64,000 bases of DNA, from the NCBI RefSeq assembly GCF_000002425.4, contig NC_037269.1, positions 15,845,309 to 15,909,308 on the forward strand, in the 5' to 3' direction. The stretch is from Physcomitrium patens (lineage: Eukaryota > Streptophyta > Bryopsida > Funariales > Funariaceae). Numbering within the stretch: position 1 is the first letter of the stretch; each line of letters starts with the position of its first letter. Below are positions 25,035 to 35,449 of the stretch, piece after piece. Under the pieces are notes generated by a model. The model saw only the letters and a program-made list of their open reading frames with translations, was not told where the DNA came from and searched no databases. A program made the position numbers and the translations under genes.

Positions 25035-25440
25035 ATATTGTTGATGCATAGAAATAGGTAGTTAGAGCCAAAATTTTTTAGAAGTTTTTAGAAATTTTTA
25101 GAAGTTTTTAGAATTAGAGCTAAATTGGTGGTCTATTAGGGACCTACCATAGAATATTTTAGAAAAGACTTAGAGTGGTTATTTGGATAAGTTCAACCAT
25201 TAAAAACATTCTAAAAAGTTTTAGGATGGTAGGACAAAATATAAATAGGATTGGCTAAAGCTATTTGGGTATTTGGTCAAGTATAGCCTCGATCCCTTTC
25301 TCTTAGTAAAGTTAAGTTTTGCACTTTTTTGTTCATTTTTTTTTTATTCTCTTTTGCTTTGTTGTACCTTTCATATTTCATCATGTTTGATTCTCTTTAG
25401 TTTTGTTTTGATCTATATTGTTCTATGTTGCGACAAGCGT
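25035..25440 (+). repeat. Possible 5' LTR of gypsy relic C
   Basis: It starts near TGTTGATGCATAG, contains a TATAAATAGG promoter-like motif at about 25240, and lies just upstream of the plus-strand gag remnant. No second copy was found in the window because the 3' end of relic C is lost, so the call rests on position and composition. Confidence 0.3.
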
Positions 25441-25599
25441 TAGTCTATTCTTTGGTAGTATATTGATAGTCATTGTCTAATTGGAGGTCAATTATTGTGG
25501 TTACATTAATTTTTGTTTTGGAGCTACTACAAGCTACTTTAAAGAAGTCAATTGAAAAGAAAAAAGAAATTATAGTAGTAGAATTTAGTAAAGAAATTA

Positions 25600-27060
25600 C
25601 AACATGGAAGATATGGCGAAGTAATTCCAAATAGAGACTCAGATACAAATCCTCCTAGGCCACATAGCTACTCTACAAGAGCAAATGAAAGCCTTTAGGA
25701 TGAAGGAGTTAACATCTACTAAATTAAAATTGAGTAAATCCAATACATATTCTAGGACTTCAAAATAAGAAGATGTATGCCAATGGCTCTTTAGCATACA
25801 ATAATACCTCCAACTATCTAGGACAAATACCACTAAAGGAATTATATATGTAGTCAACTATTTGAAAGGTGAGATAGTCATCTAAAGGCAACATTAAGCT
25901 TAAAGCTATGGAACTTAAGGTGGATTTTTTTTTATTGAAGAAGAGTTTGACACATAGTTTAGAAGTCAATTTTGGACTATCAATACAAAGAAGATAGCAA
26001 GCAATCGATTGGCTAATCTTACGCAATTTAAGTATAAAATTATGTCTCTCAATTCAAGTTTCTATGTCTCCAAATTGATAATGTTTCAGAGGTAGAGATG
26101 ATAGATCAATTTATATGAGAGTTGAAATTTGTGGTCTAGAAAGAAGTGAAATTAAGAAATCCACAAATATTTGAGGACATAATTAGGATTATAGAGATGA
26201 TCAATGTAATAGATTTCAAAAATTGTGGAACATGAGCTATTGCACAAAGTCTTATGCCGCTATGCAATATTATGATACAACAACTAATATTGATAGAGAT
26301 TGATGTCCCACAAAGATCATTGATACCACAAAGAAAATAAATATTAGAGCAAAAGAAATTATGTTTATACTATCGAGAGTCAATCAACTAAATTGGAGGT
26401 TGTCCAAAACGTCAAAATTTAGGCACCAATAAATTAAGGAGGATTCACAATCTCAAGATTCACCATGTTGATAATAAAATAGAGTAAAAAAATATGAATT
26501 CTTAATAAAAGTACAGAGGGCTAATATTAGGAATAGTTATTATCTTTTAGAGACAAATAGCATAGCTTCACACAACTATCAAAAGAATTGATTGATACAT
26601 CTAACAAGTCAAATAAGTGGACAACCAAGGCAAGAGCTTGTGGATTGTGGCTCCATAAAAAATTGCATCTTGATTGGAATTATTGATTGAATTGGAATTA
26701 AAACTAAGGTGATCAAAGAAGAGAATATATACTTTGTAGGTGATTGACAAAACATATTGAATAAGATATGTGAAGAAAAAACCTTGAAGTTGAGTGACAC
26801 CTATATTATAAGAGAGAAGTTCAAGATAATAAAGCTCAAATATGATGTTATCTTTAGTATCCCATAGTTAGAAGTAAAAAATAAGCAAATTGATTAGCTA
26901 AAAAAGATAATCTCTTTCAAAGTTGGTGGACATAAGGTGACTCTTTGTACCTCCACATAGAGTAAGATAAAAAAATAATTTGTAATTAAGAGCCTATTTG
27001 TAGAAATGGCCTTTATGAAGAAGCAAATATAGCACAAGCAACTGGTCTCATGATATAATA
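25600..27060 (+). pseudogene. Gypsy gag-protease remnant, relic C
   Basis: Plus-strand frames with many stops give a gag-like segment (KEVKLRNPQIFEDIIRIIE, about 26145-26200), a decayed zinc knuckle (KLCLYYRESIN--GGCPKR, about 26355-26420) and a protease segment with ELVDCGS near 26640. These are followed by DVIFSIP-LEV and ISFKVGGHKVTL near 26850-26940. The order gag, knuckle, protease is intact. The polymerase half resumes at 35450 beyond the D/F insertions. Confidence 0.65.
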
Positions 27061-27090
27061 TAACTAATAAATGAAAGAGAAAAAAATATT

Positions 27091-27095
27091 ATATT
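27091..27095. repeat. ATATT, candidate target-site copy left of the D LTR
   Basis: The same five bases follow the left LTR (27862-27866) and the right LTR (33907-33911), so three copies flank two LTRs. The region is AT-rich, which lowers the weight of a 5-bp match. Confidence 0.45.
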
Positions 27096-27861
27096 TGTGA
27101 TTGCTCGTTTTACTTATTTTGGAAGAAACTTCTCAACATAAACCCGTATAGGAGAATTCGAACACGGGGAATGACTAGTTACTTAAGCGTTTATATTAGG
27201 GTCACACAATCAATTACCTCCTGAATGTATCGTGTCTATTTTTAATATCTGAACACACAAGGAAACTATAATCTCTTCCTTCACCTTATCGATCTCTTCT
27301 TTACAGCAATTCAGTCATACCAATAACTGCTATTTCTATCAATATATTCACCTTCATAATCTCCAACTGTAATACTGTGCCCTCATAGCTTTCAGCACAC
27401 AATTATCCTCGTTCCAATCATTGGAATTCTTCACACAAAACTGCCATTCACATTATAGTGTTTCACACAAATATAGACTTGTTCTCTCTGCTGAACTACA
27501 ATCAGATTTCAGTATTCAATCTTTCTTCTTTTCAAATAATACCAATCACATTTCTATTCCATAATTTACTTCACAATATTCAGAAACTTTCAATCCTCTT
27601 ATTCAAAGAAAATAACAAACAAAAAAAAAGAGGTAGCACCAAGCTTACTCCGGCTCACAACTCTCACAATCTGGCATTTTCTTTCCCTCTCCCATCCTCC
27701 TTATACTATCCCAAAATACCAACTCCTATACTACAGATGATAATTACTTTTCTTGACTATTCATCCATTCTACTTGCTGAACCACCTTTTCAGCAGTTAT
27801 CTATCCCTGTTTATACTGTACACTAGGTATCTACATTCTGAAAATAACTAATTATTCTATA
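27096..27861 (-). repeat. LTR of element D, left copy
   Basis: About 766 bp starting TGTGATTGCT on the plus strand. It matches 33141-33906 at a constant offset of 6045 with about a dozen substitutions. Identity continues another 193 bp past the LTR end on both sides. Frames such as 27458-27826 and 33503-33871 are chance ORFs in the LTR. Confidence 0.8.
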
Positions 27862-28054
27862 ATATTATAAAATATCTTATTTTAAAATATTATAAAAAAT
27901 TATCTTAGAAAATAGACAATAATCAAAAAGATAATAAAACTAAAAGTTACTATTGCTGTCTTTTTATAAAATGGGCTTCTATTTACTTTATAGGGTCATA
28001 AATAAGGCAAATCAAAATAGATTAAAGAATAAAATGATACAAGCATATATAAGA
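27862..28054. repeat. Copy of D's right-hand flank, placed inside the left end of D
   Basis: These 193 bp match 33907-34099, the sequence just outside the right LTR, with about two differences. There it continues uninterrupted into repeat F (to 35449). Its presence here, between the left LTR and an older partial LTR, is a structural anomaly discussed in the findings. Confidence 0.75.
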
Positions 28055-28059
28055 AAAAC

Positions 28060-28357
28060 TCTTCACAATATTCAGAAACTTTCAATCCTCTTATTGAAAG
28101 AAAATAACAAACAAAAAAAAAGAGGTAGCACCAAACTTACCCCGGCTCACAACTCTCATAGTCTGGCATTCTTTTCTCATCTCCCATTCTTCTTATACTA
28201 CTCCAAAAATACCAACTCCTATACTACAGATGATAACTACTTTTTCTGACTATTCATCCATTCTACTTGCTGAACCATCTTTTCAGAAGTTATCTATCCC
28301 TGTTTATTCTATACTCTAGGTATCTACATTGTGAAAATAACTACTTATTTTACATAG
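28060..28357 (-). repeat. Older partial LTR of element D, with adjacent polypurine tract
   Basis: It matches the U3 half of the D LTR (27572-27861) but at about 9% divergence, much more than the two outer LTRs. Just to its right, minus-strand AGAAGTGAGGCTA resembles a polypurine tract and matches the tract of element E at the same place. This is probably the original start of the 3' LTR. Confidence 0.65.
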
Positions 28358-29060
28358 CCTCACTTCTAATTGTGCAGCGTCTTCACAAACACTCAATTGA
28401 TACCTATCCAAAAATTATCTAACAAATCTCCACAAAAATTGCGATCCCTCTAGCCTATCTAATTAATCAATTGTCGCAGTATCTGTTATTGGTTCCACCG
28501 ATTCCGGTTTCAACTGCAAATCTTTGTCCTCCTCCAATCCTTCCATCAGCTTCCACCTCAACTGAGCTTAAAGGTCTTCATTATACTCGCCCAGTTCACG
28601 GACTTGAGCTTCTAATTTCAGGATTGGGGCATCTCTCAATTCCAACTGGCGTTGAAAGTCATTCCTCTCTTCTGGAACTTTGAGAACTAGCAACATCGAT
28701 ACTTGTGCTTGACCAATATTGACTAAATCCTTTGTCAATCTTATCACCTCGGCATTCAAGGCCTCAATTTCAGCCCTTAACTGCTTCGTTTCACATCTGT
28801 ATTGGTCACTCAATTCCAATTTTTCTTGCGCCAATAACTCGGTCTTTTCTCGTTCCATTACCAACTAACCCTTTGCTTTTTTCAATTCCAAAATTGAATG
28901 ACTACAAGCTCGGAATAGTTCTTGCTTGTGGGTCTCCACCATGCGTTCTCTTTCTTGTGATTGACTCCTCACTATTAACTCTTAATTGGAACTACTACTC
29001 TCAAAAACACAAGAAATACAATAAAATGGTACTCCAGCCAACCCAAAAGAACACCACAGA
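28358..29060 (-). pseudogene. 3' coiled-coil reading frame of element D
   Basis: Minus-strand codons from 28864 encode a Glu/Leu/Lys/Arg-rich heptad-type stretch (ELSDQYRCETKQLRAEIEAL, then EAQVRELGEYNEDL). After a stop near 28568 a weak continuation runs toward 28480. The end of the coil matches element E at 52816-52900 (E: SQVRTLGA). Its position between pol and the 3' LTR makes it an accessory ORF. Function unknown; a structural coiled coil is inferred. Confidence 0.5.
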
Positions 29061-29460
29061 ATGACTTTAATTGGTGCCCCACTCCTATTCTTTTACTACC
29101 TGGTGATAATACCAATATGTTACCCATATTGTCTGTGAAAGGTAATGAGAAGTAATCTTTCTTGGTGGCCGCATTAAGTTTTCAAAAATCCTGACAATTT
29201 CCATTCTTTTTTGGTACCATCACGATTGGAGAAACCCACTCACTATTTGGTATTGGGTAAATAAAACCAACCGCAAGAAGCTTGTCCAATTCCTCCTTCA
29301 CCATGATAGAATATTTAAGATTAAGGCGATGTTGCCTCTGCTGTACCAGTTTAGCGTTCTCCTCTAAAATGATACGATGCTCACAAACTTCAGCGGGAAT
29401 ACCTTTTAAATCATCATAAGTCTAAGCAAAAGTGGATTTATGATGCAAGAAAAATTCGGT
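29061..29460 (-). pseudogene. Reverse transcriptase N-terminal part, element D (truncated)
   Basis: Minus-strand sequence gives VKEELDKLLAVGFIYPI, then WVSPIVMVPKKNG and a DYFSLPF motif, the canonical beginning of a gypsy RT. The domain stops there: the catalytic YxDD part, RNase H and integrase are absent and coiled-coil sequence follows. D is therefore pol-deleted. Confidence 0.75.
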
Positions 29461-29862
29461 TCAGTAGGTCAATTCTTGTTTCTTAATACCTTTGTAGATC
29501 TTAATTGTCCGAGGTTCTGCTGTGGTCGCCAAGTTGATAGTTTGACATAAAGGTGCAACGGCGATGTTCTGTTTCAACCATTGCACTGGTTTAAAGTCAG
29601 TTGGTAAGTTCGACATGTATGAAGTACTGAATCTTGTGTCTAGGGCACTAACATGGTGCACATCATACTTGGTCATCCAATCAGTACTAACATAATCCGA
29701 GTTTTCTGAGTCCGTCAAGTATATCAAGTACTCTCCCAAATCTCCACATTGGTATACTACTCCAAGGTGTAGTGCTGCCTCCACGAGCACCTTCGTAATT
29801 GGTACTACTACATTGTCATCGGAACTAAGCTCATCGTTCGACGTTAATTCAGATGCTGGCAA
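29461..29862 (-). pseudogene. Linker between protease and RT of element D
   Basis: 133 open codons, no recognisable fold, lying where gypsy polyproteins have a protease-RT linker. Acidic N-terminal part (NDELSSDDN). Confidence 0.5.
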
Positions 29863-29879
29863 TTGAGACTCTCTATGAT

Positions 29880-30260
29880 ATTGTATCGGGTATATCTATA
29901 GAATAATCTGATTCCGACCTTTTCTAATTATTAATGTGCCTCGGTCCCAATCGTTCTTAGCTTTGGCTTGATAAAGCCAAGGTCTGCCTAATAAAATGGG
30001 TTACGATAACGTAGAACTCTGTAATTGAAATACAATATAATCGATTTTGTATGTCAATCCCACGATTACAGTGGCAATATTGCGTAAGATTCCCATTAGC
30101 TTTTCTTGACTATGATCTGTCATTCGCAAGACCAATGTCGTAGGTAGCAATTGCTTTAGATTCAAGTCCTCCATTGTATCTGCATTCATTAAATTCACAC
30201 TGGAGCCACCATCGACTTATACCCCTAGAATTAAAATGCCATAGATTGATACATCGATTG
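29880..30260 (-). pseudogene. Aspartic protease region, element D
   Basis: Minus-strand codons read VDGGSSVNLMNADTMEDL near 30170-30220 and ILLGRPWLYQAKAKNDW near 29960-29995. These match the active-site and flap ends of plant gypsy proteases of the type with D-G-G in place of D-T/S-G. Stops separate the pieces. Confidence 0.65.
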
Positions 30261-30489
30261 TTGGTGATCTCGGATCTCGGTTTAAGCTAACTTCATGAAT
30301 TTCTTTATTGCAGGAACTTCATTGTATTAACACTGAATTCAATGTAGATCGACATTTCGGTGCTACAGCCAAAAGTTGCTTCATTGTAATTGAAGGTTGA
30401 ATAACATCTAAATCCCTTAGAATGTCGTAGGGTTCCATATTGAGAGTAATTCCCAATGCTCTTTAGCATTTCATTGATTTCGATTTTAC

Positions 30490-32856
30490 TTAATTTGGGA
30501 GCAATTCCTTCTTGGCGATTGGGATTGTCGTTGGTAACTTCGCCAACTTGTCTACCACTAAAGGTTCCTTTAATGCGTAAGATCTTTTATTGGACTGTAG
30601 AGGTATTGCTACTTGGTCAGTTGGGATCGATGTTGATGGTCCTGGTAAATTGGCACTCAGGATCGAATTGGGTTTCTCAGTCTGTTGAGGTCTGAATATT
30701 AGGATACGTCCTAATACTGATATTGGTTTGTTTAGCCCCGTCGACGACACTACTTGCTCTCCTGCGATTGGTTCATCCATGTCCTGAATTGAATTCTTGT
30801 CTTTTTGTTGGCCTCTGGTAAGTACTGCATTCACCACCTCGATACGATGTATTAGTGAGTCTCGTTGAACAGGGCCTTTGTCCTCCGCTGGTTGCCTTAT
30901 TTATATTTGTTGGTCCCGGTTATTATAATTAAAGGGTGCATTGCACTCTTGATAAGTGTGACCGGACTGCTTACAATTTTGACATATTGAAGCGTAGTTA
31001 TTACTAGCCCTTGGATTAGGACATTCACTCGCATAATGTCTGATTTGTCTGCAACGATAGCAACGAAGTGATTTCTTGCCAACTCTTTCAAGGATAATGG
31101 ATGTCTCTATTGGTATATAATGTCTATTCCATATCGGATGAGTAAAGGATCCTAGTTGACCCATTGTTATTGTAGAGTCTGGCATTGGCTTCATCATGGG
31201 TAGATATTGATGGTATCTTGGTTGGTTCATCGCCAATCCGTGAATATTAGATACACCTTTTTGGTGAAATTCAAAGTTGAAGAAATTAGAATAATTCATG
31301 TTTTGTTTATTTGCTCCATTTCTATTCCAGCCAAACCTATTATTCATCTGTACTTGATTGACATCCCACAAAGTTGATTAAGTCATTATGTGGTTACTGA
31401 GTTGTTGTTGCTTCCATAAATTCCAACAGTTGGTGGTAATATGTTTGCCCCCGCAAAATGTATATTGTATAGTCATTTGAGGTGGTGAAGGACATTCTGT
31501 TATTAAATGACCTTGCCCCTTATAATTGCTGCACCAGACATTGGGATGCATATTAGTTGGTTTATGCCTTTTTTCTATATCCTTAGCCAGATTCACAGCC
31601 AATTCATCCATTTTTTTCGTCAATGTTAACAGCAATGACTCATTGGGATCCCTTGATACCAATACATTTAGCAATTCCTTTATAGGTATTGCTTTCTCAT
31701 ATGCGGAATAAGGCGCATACAGGTGTGATGATGATGGTGGTACAGCTTGCAATGGAACGACATCCACTATTTCCTATGGAATTGTACCATAATCATTCCT
31801 TCCCAGATAACTTCTCGATGCGTCATTCAAATTTGTCATTTGATAACCTCCTTGAGATGGAATCATCGTGGCTCCAACTGTTAAATTTTGGTCATAGTGA
31901 CATTCCTCTCATACTTTTGCTCACTTAAGAGATGATGCAATGGTGGCTGATTGGGCTTCCTTTACAAACATTTTCAATTTTGGTGGGTATAGTCCATTAA
32001 CCAATATGGACAACACAAATGATTCTGGCATTTGGTTATTTGGCCATTTTCGAAGTATATCTACTATACGACCATAATATGACTATATTGCTTCTGCTAG
32101 TACTATTTTGCTGTTCATTAATTTTTCTCTAAGACGTTCTTCAAAACCAATTGGTCGAAATTGGACTAAAAATGTATTTTTCAATGCCTTCCAATTGATA
32201 AATTGTCCCATAGGTTGGCGGTTATACCACTCAAACGTTGTGTCTTTCAATGTCTTTAGCAGCCATCTCAACCAAATATCTTTTGTTCTTTCACTATTGG
32301 CTATACACACCGTCAAGAATTGAGACAAATGTTGATCTCGATCCACACCTGACAAACCCCAAAAAGTAGGTAATGGCACGACGTTAGTCGTTTGATCGCC
32401 CACTGCATCCATTTGAACTACAATCGGAATTACTGGTCCTTCGGACATCATTAAAGATGTCGGTGTTGCGCTCAATTTCTTATTAAAATAAAAACTGTCT
32501 CACACAATAGTCTTTTTTGGATTTCCAGGCCTTCTCGATTGACTATTATTATCTCCAAATAATTTTACTGATTGAATATGAGGTGAAAACAATAGGTTTT
32601 GATATACTCTGAATTGGTCTTTATTAGTAAGTGATTTATGCTGATCTTCAGAACCAATCTTGTTAGGATTGGATGTATTTCCAATTGAGAAGATACCGAG
32701 TGGGGTACCTAATTCTTCTGTGCCTTCCTCGTTTTCCGTTAACGGCTTTGAGAGATTTGCTGGACTATTAGCAGCGCTCCCTTCGAGTGCTCTTGGCAAT
32801 TTCTTTAACGGTATGTACTTCTGAAATATTAGAGGTCGATCATCTTTTGGATACAA
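30490..32856 (-). pseudogene. Gag of element D (broken into several frames)
   Basis: Frames 32856-32500, 32475-32083, 31767-31378, 31371-30901 and 30837-30490 run in order on the minus strand. 32475-32083 carries the gag core (DIWLRWLLKTLKDTTFEWYN, then INWKALKNTFLVQF). 31371-30901 has two perfect CX2CX4HX4C knuckles (CYRCRQIRHYASEC and CQNCKQSGHTYQEC); a further knuckle-like CSNYKGQGHLITEC lies at about 31500-31540. Stops and frameshifts make the copy inactive. A related fragment lies at 59590-60120 on the plus strand. Confidence 0.75.
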
Positions 32857-33120
32857 TCAAATATGCCGATAGGCATGCAACCACAACTTAATCCAACTTT
32901 GTCGATGCTTCTTTTTCAACTTATAATCTTGCTCATTACGCACCAAATTTCTTGCTTGCGATCTCTCTATTCTTTCTTTTGATTGCTTTATTCTCTTTGT
33001 TGTTAAATCCTCATTCTTAATAACCATATTCTTTCTTCAAAGACTACTGAAATTGTCTTTCATTGCCAATTTTCTCACACGTCTGGTAATTAATTCCTAA
33101 CACTCAAAGGTATTATCACT

Positions 33121-33140
33121 CTCCAGCAACGACACCAAAA
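33121..33140 (-). other. Primer-binding site of element D
   Basis: Minus-strand TTTTGGTGTCGTTGCTGGAG directly follows the LTR end at 33141. It is a diverged form of TGGCGCCGTTGCCGGGG seen in element E, the tRNA-Asp-type site known from plant Ogre/Athila-like gypsy elements. Confidence 0.65.
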
Positions 33141-33906
33141 TGTGATTGCTTGTTTTACTTATTCCGGAAGAAACTTCTCAACATAAACCCATATAGGAGA
33201 ATTCGAACACGGGGAATGACTAGTTGTTTAAGCGTTTATATTAGGGTCACACAATCAATTACCTCCTGAATGTATCATGTCTATTTCTAATATCTGAACA
33301 CACAAGGAAACTATAATCTCTTCCTTCACCTTATCGATCTCTTCTTTACAGCAATTCAGTCATACCAATAACTGCTATTTCTATCAATATATTCACCCTC
33401 ATAATCTCCAACTGTAATACTGTGCCCTCATAGCTTTCAGCACACAATTATCCTCGTTCCAATCATTGGAATTCTTCACACAAAACTGCCATTCACATTA
33501 TAGTGTTTCACACAAACATAGACTTGTTCTCTCTGCTGAACTACAATCAGATTTCAGTATTCAATCTTTCTTCTTTTCAAATAATACCAATCACATTTCT
33601 ATTCCATAATTTACTTCACAATATTCAAAAACTTTCAATCCTCTTATTCAAAGAAAATAACAAACAAAAAAAAAGAGGTAGCACCAAGCTTACTCCGGCT
33701 CACAACTCTCACAATCTGGCATTTTCTTCCCCTCTCCCATCCTCCTTATACTATCCCAAAATACCAACTCCTATACTACAGATGATAATTACTTTTCTTG
33801 ACTATTCATCCATTCTACTTGCTGAACCACCTTTTCAGCAGTTATCTATCCCTGTTTATACTGTACACTAGGTATCTACATTCTGAAAATAACTAATTAT
33901 TCTATA
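33141..33906 (-). repeat. 5' LTR of element D
   Basis: About 766 bp, abutting the primer-binding site, so the element reads leftward. Nearly identical to 27096-27861. Flanked on the right by ATATT and then repeat F. Confidence 0.85.
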
Positions 33907-35449
33907 ATATTATAAAATATCTTATTTTAAAATATTATAAAAAATTATCTTAGAAAATAGACAATAATCAAAAAGATAATAAAACTAAAAGTTACTATTG
34001 CTGTCTTTTTATAAAATGGGCTTCTATTTACTTTATAAGATCATAAATAAGGCAAATCAAAATAGATTAAAGAATAAAATGATACAAGCATATATAAGAG
34101 AAAATTAAGAGTATATTTTAGTAAAATTTACCTCAAGAAGCCAAGAATTGATATTTAAAGAAGATTAATTGTCAACTTGGATCAAAATCAGACCTTGAGG
34201 CACAAAACCATGCATCTACAATGACTCCAAAGTTTTTTTATAAATTGAAGAATGAAATTGGAGAGTAAATTTGATAGGATTTTTATAAGCTTTGATCTTA
34301 TGTGATTTGGATTTATAATGACCTTTTAAGAGCTTTACAGAATTAAGTTTGTTTTAGATGACTTGGATTTTTGTGAAATAAAATAAGGTTGAAGGTTTGA
34401 ACAATTTTAGAAGTTTTGTAGCAAATTTATAAGTGCAATTTTTTAGATAAGTGGATATAGTTGTGTTTGATGTGTGTTGTGAATTCAATCTTAATTGAAC
34501 AATTAAATTGAAGGTTCTTTAAGTTTAAGTTGGTTGAGGTCTCAAAATTTGGAATTTTAGGTCTAGTAAGGATTTTTAAGATTTCTAGCAATTTGTTAGT
34601 TATATTAGAGTGAAATTTATGTATATACATAGTAGACTTATTTTTCTATATATATGTGAATTTTGAGATTAATTAAAAGATATAAAAATGAGATATTAGT
34701 ACTCAAAGATTAACATCTAGGTTGAAGAAAGAAGCTGGTCAATACTCAAGTGGATTTTAGGATTTTTCTTCTATTTGGTAAATGTAATTATGTTCAAATT
34801 TTTTGTACTTATTTCTAACTAAGAGATTGAAAGGCATGTGAGTTTTTAAGTAAGATCAATGGCTTAATTAATAAATATAGAGATTCTAATCTACTTTAGG
34901 ATTGATTTGAATTGATTAGATTTAGTTAAGATTTGATTTAAGATTTAGGATTCATCTAATATTTAATTTAGGATTTGGAATTTTTTTAGGACTTGAGATT
35001 TGTCTAGAATCTGGTTAAAAATTTAAGATTTAGTTAGGATTTGACCTCATATTTAGTTAAAATCCATTAAGATTTCAATTAAGATTGAAGTAGGATTTGG
35101 TTAAGATTTATTTAAGATTTATTTAAGGTTTCTCTAATGTTTTTTTAGGATTTTTTGTATTTTTCTTTTAAATTTTTTAAATATTTTTTTAAAGTCTACT
35201 TATTAATTTTTTAGGATTTCTTTACAATACCTTTAGAAGTTCTTTAAGATTTCTTTATGTTTCTTTTGTAATTTCTTTAAGATTTCTTTTAGATTTGATT
35301 TAAACTTGATTAATATTATTAACGTTTAATTGGAGTTTATTTAAGATTCTATTAGATTTGTTACGATCTTGTCGTTGTAATTTTTCTTCTAACCTCTAAA
35401 GTGAAGTACCCAATATATTCTCAAGGAAGACTTCATATAATACAACATT
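33907..35449 (+). repeat. Dispersed repeat F, copy 1 (probable LTR, about 1.5 kb)
   Basis: It matches 60100-61647 over its length, including CTTCTATTTACTTT near the left and a right end of ACTTCAT/ACG-TAATAC-ACA. The middle (about 34870-35360) is a degenerate array of GGATTTG/TTTAGGATT units. CA-ending and non-coding, it looks like an LTR, here inserted in relic C. The left boundary is uncertain. Confidence 0.55.

Noticed and set aside
27458-27826. A 122-codon gene, repeated at 33503-33871
   Set aside because: Both lie inside the LTRs of element D. The open frame is duplicated only because the LTR is.
28732-29064. 110-codon plus-strand ORF
   Set aside because: It is the antisense shadow of the coiled-coil and RT region of element D.
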